A stretch of 64,000 nucleotides of DNA from Oligoflexia bacterium (GTDB lineage Bacteria; Bdellovibrionota; UBA1018): the NCBI GenBank assembly GCA_031292385.1, contig JARLHE010000014.1:34205-98204 (forward strand), written 5' to 3'. How positions within the stretch are numbered: the stretch's first letter is position 1; each line of letters begins with the position of its first letter. Made by a program: the position numbers and the translations under genes. Under the pieces are notes generated by a model, which saw nothing but the letters and a program-made list of their open reading frames with translations, searched no databases and had not been told where the DNA came from. Shown in pieces: positions 43,209-53,000 of this stretch.

Positions 43209-44454
43209 GGCGCTGAACCGCTCGGTTGGTTTACTGGGCTCGAAGCGCTTCGGATTTTTCTGGTTTGGAAGCCTGCTCTCCAATATCGGCACCTGGATGC
43301 AGCAGGTTGCCGAGCCTTGGCTGGTGTTGAGCTTGAGCGGCTCACCGATCCTGCTGGGTTTGGATGCGTTCGCGATGGATGCGCCGATCTGGGTGCTTAC
43401 CTTGGTGGGCGGGCTTCTTGCTGATCGGGCCGATCGAAAAAGAGTGATCACTTTTTTTCAGGCCATTCAGATGTTTTGTCCTCTGCTCTTGGTTCTTTTG
43501 ATTCTCACCGGCTGGCTCAAGGTTTGGATGATCATCGTCCTTTCCCTGATCGTGGGCATCACCGATGCGCTTTCGATGCCGGCATTTCAGTCCATCGTGC
43601 CGTTGATCGTCGAGCCCGAAAAAATCGGTAACGCCATTGCCTTGAATTCGACCCAGTTTAATCTTTCGCGAATTTTCGGCCCTGTGCTCGCTGGTCTGGT
43701 CATGGCGAAGTACGGCGCTGTCGGATGCTTCGCGACCAATGCGCTTTCGTATCTTCCATTTTTGCTCGTGATTTCATGGATCCGACTGCCCAGAAAAAGC
43801 GCCGAGCCATCCCGCTCGGAAAGCTTCGAGGCGCGGCCGTGGTATTCGGAATTCCATAAAATCGCAAGCGAGCCGGTCTTGCGCGGCGCACTTTTGACCG
43901 TATTCGTAACGAGTCTTTTGGGTGGCCCGCTCGTCGCTTTCAGCCCTGTCCTGATTAAAGATGTTTTTCGCTCGGATGCGAGCCATTTCGGCGGAGCGCT
44001 TAGCGCGTTCGGGGTCGGGGGCTTGATCGGAGCGATCGCCATTCTGGGAGCGGGTGAGAAGCGAAGCCATGCCCGCCTTTGCTCGGCAGCGGCCATTCTC
44101 TACGGCGTTGTTCTCGTGGCGGTTTCTTTCAATCCGTATTTGAGTGTACTGAGTGCGCTTCTGGTTCTGGCGGGCGCTGCTTTGACCGCAAGCAACATCT
44201 CGGCGAATTCCCTCCTTCAGGGCGTCGCGCCGGACGGGGTTCGCGGCCGGGTCGCGAGCGTATATATGCTGGCGATGCGCGGAGGATTGTCCTTGGGAAA
44301 TCTCATGACCGGATTCTCGGTACATTTTCTGGGCGTTCGGCACGCCCTTCTGCTCAACGGCGCTGTTGCGATCGCGTTGCAGATTTGGACCCATTTGGCA
44401 TGGTCCGCGGCAACCGAAATCAAGCCGATCTTGACCTCCGAGGTGGGCAATTAG
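43177..44454 (+). CDS. MFS transporter (EntS/DHA3-like)
   Basis: A carrier of up to 425 residues with about 12 membrane helices. The start FFWFGSLLSNIGTWMQQVAEPWLVLSLSG and the loop GGLLADRADRKRVITF (family A motif) match the MFS_3/EntS-like exporters of siderophores or drugs. Substrate unknown. The frame opens at TTG 43177, overlapping the CBS gene by 32 bp; TTG 43201 or 43204 are alternatives and the true start is uncertain. Converges with the SCO-like gene (4-bp overlap). Confidence 0.85.
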   Translation: MKRSDARSLLEALNRSVGLLGSKRFGFFWFGSLLSNIGTWMQQVAEPWLVLSLSGSPILLGLDAFAMDAPIWVLTLVGGLLADRADRKRVITFFQAIQMFCPLLLVLLILTGWLKVWMIIVLSLIVGITDALSMPAFQSIVPLIVEPEKIGNAIALNSTQFNLSRIFGPVLAGLVMAKYGAVGCFATNALSYLPFLLVISWIRLPRKSAEPSRSESFEARPWYSEFHKIASEPVLRGALLTVFVTSLLGGPLVAFSPVLIKDVFRSDASHFGGALSAFGVGGLIGAIAILGAGEKRSHARLCSAAAILYGVVLVAVSFNPYLSVLSALLVLAGAALTASNISANSLLQGVAPDGVRGRVASVYMLAMRGGLSLGNLMTGFSVHFLGVRHALLLNGAVAIALQIWTHLAWSAATEIKPILTSEVGN

Positions 44455-45137
44455 CCGCGGATGAACGCCGTGGCGATAGCGCCGATGCTGAGCACGAGCC
44501 CGATCGCGCCCAGGATGAGCCAATTCTCGGGCCGGCGCGAGAGCTCCCGCGCCTGATCCTTGAGTGACGGCTCATCGGCGGAGAAGGCGTGAGCGTGTGC
44601 CAATTGAAGGGATTCCGGCAGATACACGTCGCTGATCAGGCTATCGACCCATTTGAATCGGGGTGAAAACACGAAAACTTCGCTGGGATGGTTGAATTCG
44701 CCGTTGGCGGAGAGGGTATTGTATCCGAATGGGTCCAGAAATCCGGCGATTTCCGATTCCGACGTGGAACGCACCAGTTGCCAATCATTCGGGATCTGTT
44801 CGTGCTGGCGGAAGCGGGCCAAGTCAGAGCGGGTGTCCTTCGAATCAAAAGAGAATAAAATGACCCGGAAAGCCTCTCCGCTCGGCATGGCCGCGACGGC
44901 CATCTTCAGCGATTTCACCATGATCGGACAGCTGGCGCGGCAACGGGTATATGCGGGAAGAAGGAGGATCGGCATGGCGGGCTTCGACGTTGCCACCTCG
45001 GCGAGACTTCTTTCTTCGTCTTTTTCGTCGTAGATCCGGATCTCCCGCGGCTCAAGCCCCGGCTTTAATGCCGGAATCAGCTCGGCCCGGGCATCGGTTC
45101 CCGCGACCGAGAAAAGAAGCAGCAGCGCCGAAATCAC
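44451..45137 (-). CDS. SCO1/SenC-like copper chaperone
   Basis: A 228-residue thioredoxin-fold protein with a signal or anchor (VISALLLLFSVAGTDARA), the copper motif TRCRASCPIMV (CxxxC) and a C-terminal membrane helix (NWLILGAIGLVLSIGAIATAFI). The usual distal His may be in ANGEFNHPSEVFV. SCO proteins deliver copper to CuA of cytochrome oxidase. GTG 45137 overlaps the TGA of oxidase subunit I (GTGA), so it is the last gene of the oxidase operon. Confidence 0.85.
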   Translation of the reverse strand: MISALLLLFSVAGTDARAELIPALKPGLEPREIRIYDEKDEERSLAEVATSKPAMPILLLPAYTRCRASCPIMVKSLKMAVAAMPSGEAFRVILFSFDSKDTRSDLARFRQHEQIPNDWQLVRSTSESEIAGFLDPFGYNTLSANGEFNHPSEVFVFSPRFKWVDSLISDVYLPESLQLAHAHAFSADEPSLKDQARELSRRPENWLILGAIGLVLSIGAIATAFIRG

Positions 45138-46810
45138 TTCTCGACCATAATCGGGCTGTCGGGTCGGAATCCAGGCGCGTTCTGGTAGTTGGCGCTCATA
45201 ATTTGTTGAATGACGGGAGTGTACGCAATGATGACTGCGACGACGCCGGCTATGATCCACGGCGTGAAATTTTTCACCGCGCCGATGTCTTCATCGTGCA
45301 GGGCCTCGGATTCCGGTATCTTAAAGTTTTCTTTGAGAATCGCGGACGAGGCTCCGGATAGGCTCTCGATCAGAGAGTAGAAGTAAACCAAAACCGCGAT
45401 CGTCATCACGATTCCGCCGAGGACCCCGAAATGGGAGCTTGTGACCCAATCCGGCCGGAAAGAGGGAGATCCGGGGTTTAAGTAGGTCAGCCCCATATTG
45501 GTTCTTCTCGGCTCGCCGTGAAGTCCTCCCCAAAACAAACCGCTCGAAAACGTCAGGACCCCGAGCGTCCACAAATAGGGAACGAGCATCGCGAGCTTCG
45601 GGTGGCGCAGGGGTTTTCCGGTCAGCCCTAAAATCAAATAGAGGCTCATGCCGAGAATGCCTAAGAATACGGGACCCGCGACCGTCAGGTGGAAATGAGC
45701 CGGGACCCAGGCCGTGTTATGCACGACCAGGTTCACGTTATAGGAAGCGTTCACGACGCCGGTGAGCCCTCCGAATACGAAAATAATCAATCCGCAGAAA
45801 AGATAAGGGAAGAGCCAGCGCTCGGAATCGAAGAAAGGAAGCCGGCTCCACCAGGAGATCCAGCCGGTCCCGCCGTTTCTTTTCGCGGCGTACTCGAGCG
45901 AGGCGGCAAGCGTGAACGCGGTGATAAGGCTCGGTATCGAGACGATCGAGGTGAGGACCGCGTGGAAAGCTTTGTAGTTCGACGAAATTCCCGGGTCGGC
46001 GAACTGATGATGCAGCCCGAGCGGTGAAGAGAAAACGCAGAACATGAGAAAAGCGAACCGGGCGCCGAAGTCGCTGAATAGCTTTCCGCCGGCCATTTTC
46101 GGAAGAACGGCGTAATAGAGAGTATACGTCGGCAGGAGCCAGAAATAGACGAGCGGATGCCCGAAGAACCAGAACAAGGTTCTCGCCAAAGTCACGTTGA
46201 CTCCCGAGGTGAGTCCCAGTGACCAGGGAAGCAGGAGTACGAGCACTTCGAACGCGACCGGCAGGGTCGCGATTTGCCACACGATGAAAGTGGAGAAGAT
46301 GCCGACGACCGCGATCGGCGTCTTTTTATTCGGGTTTTCCCTGCGCCATTTCAGATAGCCCGGAATCCAGGAGTAAAAGGCGATCCAGGTTCCGACGATG
46401 AAAAGCGCTAAACCGAGATAAAAGGCGGGATGCGCTTTGAGCGGCGGGTAGAACGTGTAGAGTACGTTCGCCTGGCCGAGGAAAATCGCGGCCGCTGCCG
46501 AAAGCGTGCCGATGATCATCAGGATCAAAGCGGCATAGGCGCCTTTCACCGAGACCCTTTGTCCCAGGAATTGGCTGGAAATCGCGTTGCCGAAGGCGAC
46601 CGCGAAAAACGAGGTGAGCAGGATGGCGTTGATCACGCCGTGAGCGGTCAATCCCTGGTAGTACTCGATCCCCATGAAGGACGAGGCCTTGAGCAGCCCG
46701 GATCGGTAGAGCACTTGCATCAGTCCGTGATAAATTCCGAACACGAGCAACGCCAGGGGGAGTAAGAGCTGCGTTAAGATGATCGGACGCAGGGCTTTTT
46801 GAAAGTTCAT
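45134..46810 (-). CDS. cytochrome c oxidase subunit I, ba3 type (B-family)
   Basis: A 558-residue haem-copper oxygen reductase core with about 13-14 membrane helices. Ligands are visible: haem His in YQGLTAHGVIN, CuB His plus cross-linked Tyr in FFGHPLVYFWLLP, two CuB His in SPLGLHHQF, and haem His in NTAWVPAHFHLTVAGP. There is no A-family D-channel NxxxxxD motif, and the text matches B-family (ba3) enzymes, which have high oxygen affinity. Sits between subunit II and SCO in one operon. Confidence 0.93.
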   Translation of the reverse strand: MNFQKALRPIILTQLLLPLALLVFGIYHGLMQVLYRSGLLKASSFMGIEYYQGLTAHGVINAILLTSFFAVAFGNAISSQFLGQRVSVKGAYAALILMIIGTLSAAAAIFLGQANVLYTFYPPLKAHPAFYLGLALFIVGTWIAFYSWIPGYLKWRRENPNKKTPIAVVGIFSTFIVWQIATLPVAFEVLVLLLPWSLGLTSGVNVTLARTLFWFFGHPLVYFWLLPTYTLYYAVLPKMAGGKLFSDFGARFAFLMFCVFSSPLGLHHQFADPGISSNYKAFHAVLTSIVSIPSLITAFTLAASLEYAAKRNGGTGWISWWSRLPFFDSERWLFPYLFCGLIIFVFGGLTGVVNASYNVNLVVHNTAWVPAHFHLTVAGPVFLGILGMSLYLILGLTGKPLRHPKLAMLVPYLWTLGVLTFSSGLFWGGLHGEPRRTNMGLTYLNPGSPSFRPDWVTSSHFGVLGGIVMTIAVLVYFYSLIESLSGASSAILKENFKIPESEALHDEDIGAVKNFTPWIIAGVVAVIIAYTPVIQQIMSANYQNAPGFRPDSPIMVEK

Positions 46811-46828
46811 AGTGTTCTCGCTTTTCGC

Positions 46829-47623
46829 CTATTTGATGGTTTTCATGTATTCGATGATGTCTTTGAGCTCCTGGTCCGTCATGGGGATGGTCGGCATGAC
46901 CGGACCGAATCCCTTGACGACCTTGGCTTGCGGCTTGCGGATCGACTCGATCACGTAAGGCTCGTCGACCGTGATGGCCGTTCCGTCCGAGAGCGTCTCT
47001 TTTCTGCCCCAGACTCCTTTGAAGGTCGGGCCGACGCCCGGCGAGCCGTTGACACTGTGACAAGCGAAGCAGCCTTTGGTCTGCATGATCTTCTGGCCCG
47101 GCGGCTGAGCCGCGGCCTCGATCGAGGGACTCGGGGCCGCCTCGATCCCTTCGGCTTCCGCGGGCTGATCGGCTTCGGCGACCTCGACCATCGCGTTCAT
47201 CGCCTGATGGCCCGCGCCGCAGTACTCGTGACAAATTACCGGGTATTTGCCCGGAGTTTCAAAGCGCGCCTGGGCGTAGTTCACCACATAGGGAACGGCC
47301 ATAAGGTTCACGTTGGTCCGATCGATGTTGAAACCGTGATTCACGTCCTTGCTGGTGAGGTAAAAGTCGACGATTGATCCGCGCGGGACCCGGATGCGGC
47401 TCGGCTCGAAGCCCCACATCTTCGCGAGCACATGGACTTCGTACCGCTTCTGGCCGTGGTCGATAAAAGCGCCGGTTGTGAAAGGCTTGACGTTGGTCAC
47501 GCAGGTCGGAACCGTGATTCCCAGCTTGACCGCCGCGTACGCGATCAGGCCCAGATGCACCGCCGAGGTGACGAAGGCGACGGTGATGACTTTTTTCTCG
47601 AGTTTCGGAATCTTGGTTTCCAT
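46829..47623 (-). CDS. cytochrome c oxidase subunit II with fused cytochrome c domain
   Basis: 264 residues: N-terminal membrane anchor (VITVAFVTSAVHLGLIAYAAVKLG), a cupredoxin domain with the CuA site (CHEYCGAGHQAMNAMVEV and upstream NHGFNI His), an Ala/Glu/Pro linker and a C-terminal class-I cytochrome c domain (GCFACHSVNG; distal Met near VMPTIPM). Accepts electrons from a soluble donor and passes them to subunit I. The C-terminal haem domain makes it a caa3-like subunit II joined to a ba3-type core. Confidence 0.92.
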   Translation of the reverse strand: METKIPKLEKKVITVAFVTSAVHLGLIAYAAVKLGITVPTCVTNVKPFTTGAFIDHGQKRYEVHVLAKMWGFEPSRIRVPRGSIVDFYLTSKDVNHGFNIDRTNVNLMAVPYVVNYAQARFETPGKYPVICHEYCGAGHQAMNAMVEVAEADQPAEAEGIEAAPSPSIEAAAQPPGQKIMQTKGCFACHSVNGSPGVGPTFKGVWGRKETLSDGTAITVDEPYVIESIRKPQAKVVKGFGPVMPTIPMTDQELKDIIEYMKTIK

Positions 47624-47624
47624 A

Positions 47625-47777
47625 TCAAAGGCCCTTGTGGCGATAGATCATGAGCGCGTAAATACCTAACCAGACCAGGGCGAAGAAAACGATCAGAAGC
47701 AGGAAAAACAAGATCGCTCCTTTCGGAAAAAATTCGGAGTCGAAATTCCTGTCCTGAATTGCCTTGGGATGATCCAC
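47625..47777 (-). CDS. small oxidase subunit (subunit IIa-like)
   Basis: A 50-residue protein with one membrane helix (KGAILFFLLLIVFFALVWLGIYALMIY). GTG 47777 is chosen because AAGGAG lies 9 nt upstream; the longer frame from 47891 passes through the likely promoter. First gene of the oxidase operon, 1 bp before subunit II. Position and topology match the single-helix subunit IIa of ba3 oxidases. Confidence 0.65.
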   Translation of the reverse strand: MDHPKAIQDRNFDSEFFPKGAILFFLLLIVFFALVWLGIYALMIYRHKGL

Positions 47778-47852
47778 GTGAAGAAGCTCCTTTTTTTCAT
47801 GCGAAGGCGCGTTAAACGGTTCGCGCCAAAACAACGCATCGTGCTCTGACGC

Positions 47853-47862
47853 AATATAATAT
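47853..47862 (-). promoter_or_regulatory. ATATTATATT motif upstream of the oxidase operon
   Basis: Read on the minus strand the ten bases equal the core of the tandem operator at 48003-48024, in the same divergent intergenic region, and overlap a possible -10 (TATTAT, 47861-47856) 75 bp before the GTG. The SqrR-like regulator may also bind here. AT-only sequence, so chance is possible. Confidence 0.35.
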
Positions 47863-47912
47863 GTATATTCTTTTCTACCGCAAGTAACCATTAAAATGGA
47901 AAACGCGCTTCG

Positions 47913-47954
47913 AAAAAAAACACGAGGCCGCGCAGTTCCGTAAGGACGCGCGGC
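47913..47954 (-). terminator. intrinsic terminator on the minus strand
   Basis: GCCGCGC (47927-47933) and GCGCGGC (47948-47954) form a GC stem with inner TCC/GGA, followed on the minus strand by eight T residues (47920-47913). No annotated minus-strand gene lies just upstream, so it may end a small RNA. Confidence 0.6.
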
Positions 47955-47997
47955 ATTGATCGTCGATAACGCGCGAAATCATTCAGAATATCATCCG

Positions 47998-48026
47998 TTG
48001 ATAATATTATATTAATATTATATTAT
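47998..48026 (+). promoter_or_regulatory. promoter of the rhodanese-regulator-RND operon with operator in the spacer
   Basis: The -35 TTGATA (47998-48003), a 17-bp spacer and -10 TATTAT (48021-48026). The spacer is filled by two perfect tandem copies of AATATTATATT (48003-48013, 48014-48024), one helical turn each, positioned for repression by the SqrR/BigR-like regulator. Confidence 0.65.
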
Positions 48027-48045
48027 TTTGGAATGGAGGCCGATT

Positions 48046-48360
48046 ATGAAACTTTCGATGGGCGATCTTTTTAAAAAACTTGGAAAGCTTGGCGCGAATG
48101 AGCTGGTTCTGGATGTCCGGGAGCCGGATGAGTTCCGAAGCGGGCATGTTCCGGGAAGCCGCAATATTCCGTTGTCTCAAGTGGCGGAACACTTGGATGA
48201 GCTTCGTAAATACGAAAGAGTCTATATCCATTGCCAGCGCGGGGGTCGGGCCGGGAAGGCGGCGGACCGCTTGGGTCAGTTGGGTCTTAAAAACATCGTT
48301 TGCGTGGGTGACTCGGGGATGGCGGATTGGATCGCCGCCGGCTACCCGGTGGAAAGGTGA
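48046..48360 (+). CDS. single-domain rhodanese (sulfurtransferase)
   Basis: 104 residues: LVLDVREPDEFRSGHVPGSRNIPL and the active loop VYIHCQRGGRAGKAADRL with catalytic Cys63, then FVCVGDSGMADW-like end. Moves sulfane sulfur through a Cys persulfide. ATG 48046 follows GGAGG. First gene of the operon controlled by the persulfide-type regulator, so it probably handles sulfide or persulfide stress. Confidence 0.92.
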   Translation: MKLSMGDLFKKLGKLGANELVLDVREPDEFRSGHVPGSRNIPLSQVAEHLDELRKYERVYIHCQRGGRAGKAADRLGQLGLKNIVCVGDSGMADWIAAGYPVER

Positions 48361-48362
48361 GA

Positions 48363-48662
48363 ATGAAGCCAGCCGTTACGAAGGCGATCCTGAAGAAGTG
48401 CGACAGCGTGAGCCGGCTGTTGAAGTCGCTCTCTCATCCGGTGAGGCTGAAGGTGCTCTGCTCGCTGATGGAGAAGGAGCGGGGAGTGAATGAATTGACC
48501 GAGTTTTGCGGAATATCCCAGTCGGCGATGTCCCAGTTTCTCGCCCGAATGAAAGCGGAGGGACTGCTGGAGTCTCGGCGAGAGAGAAATCATGTCTACT
48601 ATCGCGTCGCGGACCAGAAAGTATCGCGACTCTTGTCCGCGATCCGGGAGATTTACTGTTGA
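48363..48662 (+). CDS. SqrR/BigR-like ArsR-family persulfide-sensing repressor
   Basis: A 99-residue winged-helix protein. SHPVRLKVLCSLMEKERGVNEL and ISQSAMSQFLARMKAEGLLESRRERNHVYYRVAD match the BigR/SqrR/YgaV branch. Cys33 in KVLC and Cys99 at the C-terminus are 66 residues apart, the same spacing as the tetrasulfide-forming pair in SqrR (Cys41/Cys107). Cys13 and Cys49 are extra. It probably leaves DNA on meeting hydropersulfides. AGGTGAG precedes ATG 48363. Confidence 0.9.
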   Translation: MKPAVTKAILKKCDSVSRLLKSLSHPVRLKVLCSLMEKERGVNELTEFCGISQSAMSQFLARMKAEGLLESRRERNHVYYRVADQKVSRLLSAIREIYC

Positions 48663-48669
48663 GGGCGTT

Positions 48670-50001
48670 ATGGATTTGAACTCGATGCGTTTATCGGCAC
48701 TCGTTACCGTTCTTGGGCTCGCTCTGACTCCCGCTTTCGCAGCGGAGGGGGCGCCGCTTTCATTCGCTGCGGTTTGGCAGGCAGTTCAGGCCGAGTCGCC
48801 TTCCCAGAAGGCAGCGACGGCCGGGTATCAGGCGGCGGAGATCGCAAGCGATCGGAGCGGCAGGCATTGGCTTCCGAGAGCGTTCTTGAACGCCCGCGCC
48901 TATGAAACAAATGATCCCGCTCAAACCTTTTTCGCGCTTTTGGGCGAGCGTCAGGCCACTTCCAACGATTTCGTTCCGGACGTGCTGAATCATCCGGGCT
49001 CTAGTTTTTTCACCCAAGCGGGAGTGGGGCTCGATTTTCCGATCTTCGAGGGAGGTGCGAAGGTTGCCGAGCACGACGCCTTGAAAAGCGCGGCCCACGC
49101 AAGGTCCTTGTCGCTTCAGGCCGCAGTTGTTGAGGATTATCTAACCTTGACCCGTCTCTACGGAGGGTTGCTTATCATGTCCGAGCAAGAGCATCAGTTG
49201 CGGGCGCTCGAAAGGACCGTCGAATCGACCTTGCAGAGATATCAGCTCGGGGAACGGGGGAACCCGGTGGGATATTCGGGGCTCCTCGGATTGAAGGGGC
49301 TTCGCAACCGCGTTCAGGCGGCGATTCTGCAGAATCTGGAACAGGTGGGCGCGTTTCGAGATTCGCTTTTCGCCATGGCCAAGCGGTTGCCCGAGGGCTG
49401 GAGCGTGAAACCGCAGGAGTTCACCGCTTTTTTGAGCGAGACTCTTCCGGCGCCTAAATCCGAAAGTCGCCAGCCTTCGGCTTCCGTTCAATCCGCTCAA
49501 GCCATGGCCGAGTCGCAGGCCAAGGCCGCCGAGGGGGAGAGAGCGAAATTCCTGCCTAAGTTGGGGCTTTCGGCCAGCGAGGACCTGACCAATGGCTCGC
49601 GCGGAACCGGGACCTCTTATTCCGCGGGCGCCTACCTGCAATGGAACCTCTTTTCCGCCACCGATTACGGTTCGGTCCGGGAGGCCCAATTCAAGAGTGC
49701 CGAGGCGAACGGAAACGCCGAAGCGCAGGCTTTGGGTGAGCGAATGCGGCAGTCCGAAGCCCGTCATGCCGATTTCGCATCGACGCAAACGATCCAGCTG
49801 CTGAATGAGAACGTGAAGCTTCTGACCGAACAAACGGAGGCTTCGCGAAAGCTCTATCAAAGCGGGGCGATCAGCGCGCTTCAATTTCTCGAGGTTCTTT
49901 CGAGAAGAGCCGATCTTCTGGCTTCTTTGACTCAAGCCGAGCTCGAGCTGCTGGCGGCCCGGGAAACCGAGTTGAAAACATCCGATTTTGAGGTCCCCTA
50001 A
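48670..50001 (+). CDS. TolC-family outer-membrane efflux protein
   Basis: A 443-residue exported protein (signal ending ALTPAFA) with two TolC-type repeats of long helices (for example KVAEHDALKSAAHARSLSLQAAV; ARHADFASTQTIQLLNENVKLLTEQTEASRKLYQSGAISALQFLEVL). Forms the outer-membrane exit duct. ATG 48670 follows GAGGGCG. Stop shares a base with the RND start (TAATG). Confidence 0.9.
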   Translation: MDLNSMRLSALVTVLGLALTPAFAAEGAPLSFAAVWQAVQAESPSQKAATAGYQAAEIASDRSGRHWLPRAFLNARAYETNDPAQTFFALLGERQATSNDFVPDVLNHPGSSFFTQAGVGLDFPIFEGGAKVAEHDALKSAAHARSLSLQAAVVEDYLTLTRLYGGLLIMSEQEHQLRALERTVESTLQRYQLGERGNPVGYSGLLGLKGLRNRVQAAILQNLEQVGAFRDSLFAMAKRLPEGWSVKPQEFTAFLSETLPAPKSESRQPSASVQSAQAMAESQAKAAEGERAKFLPKLGLSASEDLTNGSRGTGTSYSAGAYLQWNLFSATDYGSVREAQFKSAEANGNAEAQALGERMRQSEARHADFASTQTIQLLNENVKLLTEQTEASRKLYQSGAISALQFLEVLSRRADLLASLTQAELELLAARETELKTSDFEVP

Positions 50002-53000
50002 TGAGCAAGACCAACGGGCAGGCAAGCGGTTTCGCAGGCAAACTCGCGGAGAAATTTATTCATTCGAAGCTGACGCCGGTGATCGCGGTCGCGAGCGTTT
50101 TGGTGGGTCTGCTCGCGGTATGGCTCACGCCTAAAGAGGAGGAGCCGCAGATCTCGGTGCCGATGGTTGACATTCAAACCGCGGCGCCGGGGCTCGAGGC
50201 CGCCGAAGTCGAGCGAGAGGTCACGGAACCCATCGAGCGGGCGGTTTGGGGGCTCGATGGCGTGGAGTACGTCTATTCGACGAGTCGGCCCCATCAAAGC
50301 TTGGTCACGGTCCGCTTCAAAGTGGGTGAGCCGATGGAGCCCAGCCTCGTCAAGATCCACCACAAGCTGATGAGCACGCGCGATCAGCTGCCGGCGGGCG
50401 CATCTTCGCCACTGGTTCAATCTTTCTCGATCGACGATGTTCCGTTCTTGACGCTCACTTTCAGCTCGCCTGCGCGAGACGGCTACTCGTTGCGTACGCT
50501 CATCGCCCCGCTCGCGCGCGAGCTTTCCAGCACTCCTGATTTGAGTCGCGTGGAGCTTCTAGGTGGCCAAAAGCGGGCGGTCCGCGTGATCGTCGATCCA
50601 TCCAAGATGTCGGCTCGCGGCGTGTCGCCGCTTTCGGTGGCTCAGGCTCTCAAGGCGAATGATGCCTACTTCCCCGCCGGAAAGACGTGGGGCCAGGACC
50701 AAGTCCTGGATGTCGAAGTGGGCGGAAGGATGACTAGCGCGGCGGATGTCGAAAAGATCGCCATCGGCCAGCGAGGAGGCGGATTGGTTCGCATTCGCGA
50801 CGTCGCCCGTGTTGTGGATGGGCCGGAGCAGGAAGTCCGGGAGTCGATTCTTTTCGAGCGAGGGAGCGTGAGTGAGCCGAAAACCGCGGTTTCCGTGGTT
50901 TTCGCCAAGCGCAAGGGCACGAACGTCGTCGTGCTGGCGAAAGACCTTCTCGAAAGGGCGCGCGTCTTTTCCTCCGGTCTTCCTTCTGATGTGCGGATGT
51001 CCGTGGTACGCGACTATGGTTCCACCGCCGCCGACAAGTCAAAAGAGTTGATCGAGCACCTTCTGCTCGCGACGCTTTCGGTTTCGGCGCTCATCGCTCT
51101 GTTCATGGGCATTCGGGCGTCGTTGGTGGTCGCCACCGCGATTCCGGTCACGCTTTCCCTGACCTTGGCGATTTATTACTTCCTCGGTTTCACGCTAAAC
51201 CGGGTCACTCTCTTCGCTTTGATTTTCTCGATCGGGATTCTCGTGGATGACGCTATCGTCGTCGTCGAGAACGTCGAGCGGCATCTCCGGATGGATCGCG
51301 AACTTGGAATCGTAAAGGCCACCGTCCGGGCGGTTTCGGAGGTCGGGAATCCGACGATCCTCGCGACCTTCACGGTGATCGCGGCGATTCTTCCGATGGC
51401 TTTTGTGCGGGGGCTCATGGGCCCGTATATGAAACCGATTCCCGTGGGGGCGAGCCTCGCGATGGTTCTTTCTTTGGCGGTCGCCTTTATCATCACTCCT
51501 TGGGCGTCGGTGAGACTTCTGAAAGGTCATAGCGAAGGCGCCGCCGAGGCGGCGGTCGCTCGGGAGAGCCGACTGGATCGGATTTACCGCGGTGTCATGG
51601 AAAGGCTTTTGACAAAGCCGCGATTCGCTCTTGAATTCGGCGTGCTGTCGGTTGCGCTACTGCTTCTCGCCTGCAGCCTGCTCTATTTCAAATCGGTGAA
51701 GGTGAAGATGCTTCCGTTCGACAATAAGAGCGAATTTCAGGTTCTCATCGACTATCCGGCGACCACGCCGCTGAAAAAGTCGGTCACCTTTTCGGAAGAG
51801 CTCGCCCGAGAGCTTTTTGGCAACGCCGACATCGAGAAGGTTCAGATTTTCGCCGGAGAGGCCGCGCCCTATTCGTTTTCCGGAATGGTGAAGCACACGT
51901 TTTTGCGCCGGAGCGATTATCAGAACGATTTGCAGATCGTGCTCAAGGACAAATCCGAGCGTAAGCGCTCCAGCCATGAGATCATCGAAAGCATTCGCGA
52001 AAAAATCGCGAAATTCGGCGTTGAACACGGCGCCGTGACCAAAGTTCTCGAAATTCCGCCCGGGCCTCCGGTCCTCGCTACGATGGTGGCCGAGATTTAC
52101 GGTCCGGATGCAAAGACCCGTGACCAGGTAGCGAAGGAAATTTACGGGATTTTTTCGGAAGAAAAGAGCGTTGTCGACCTGGACAGCTCCTGGCGCTTGG
52201 GCCGTCTCCGGAGAATTTACGCTTTCGACCCGAATCAGGGCGGCATTCTCGGGACTGATGCTTCCACGGTCGCGAATACGGGGCGGTTGATTTTTTCCGA
52301 AAGTCCAGTGGCTTCGCTCGATACGGTTTCTCCCGAGGACGTGAGCGTGGATCTTTCTGTCGATCAGCAAGTGCGCTCAAGCCAGGCTCCGCTCGCGGGG
52401 GAAAGCCTGCCTTCCTTTCAGGCCGGGGTTCTCAAGATGGATCAGACCGTGAAGCCGCCGCGCGAGGAGAAGGACGAATCGCTGTACCGCAAGAACCTGA
52501 AGCCGGTTTCTTATGTCATGAGCGAGCTTTCCGGGGCCGAAGAGGCCCCCGTTTACGGCATCATGAAGCTTGTGCCCAAAATTCGCTACGCCACGCAAAC
52601 CGCCGAGGTGCCGTGGAATACGCAAGAACCCGTGGTCAAATGGGACGGCGAGTGGTTCATCACGTATGAAGTGTTCCGCGACCTGGGTGGTGCTTTTGCC
52701 GTGGTGATGGTTTTGATCTACGTCCTGGTTCTGGGATGGTTCGGCAGTTTCGCGGTGCCGCTCATCATCATGGCGCCCATACCGATCAGCTTGATCGGCA
52801 TCCTGCCGGGGCATGCGATGTTGGGCGCTTATTTCACGGCGACGTCGATGATCGGTTTCATCGCCGGGGCGGGGATCATCGTCCGCAACTCGATCATCCT
52901 GGTGGATTTTATCGAGCATCAGATCAAGTCAGGCCATAACCTCAAAGACGCGGTCGTGAGCGCGGGTGTTTTGCGCTTTCGGCCGATGCTTCTGACCGCG

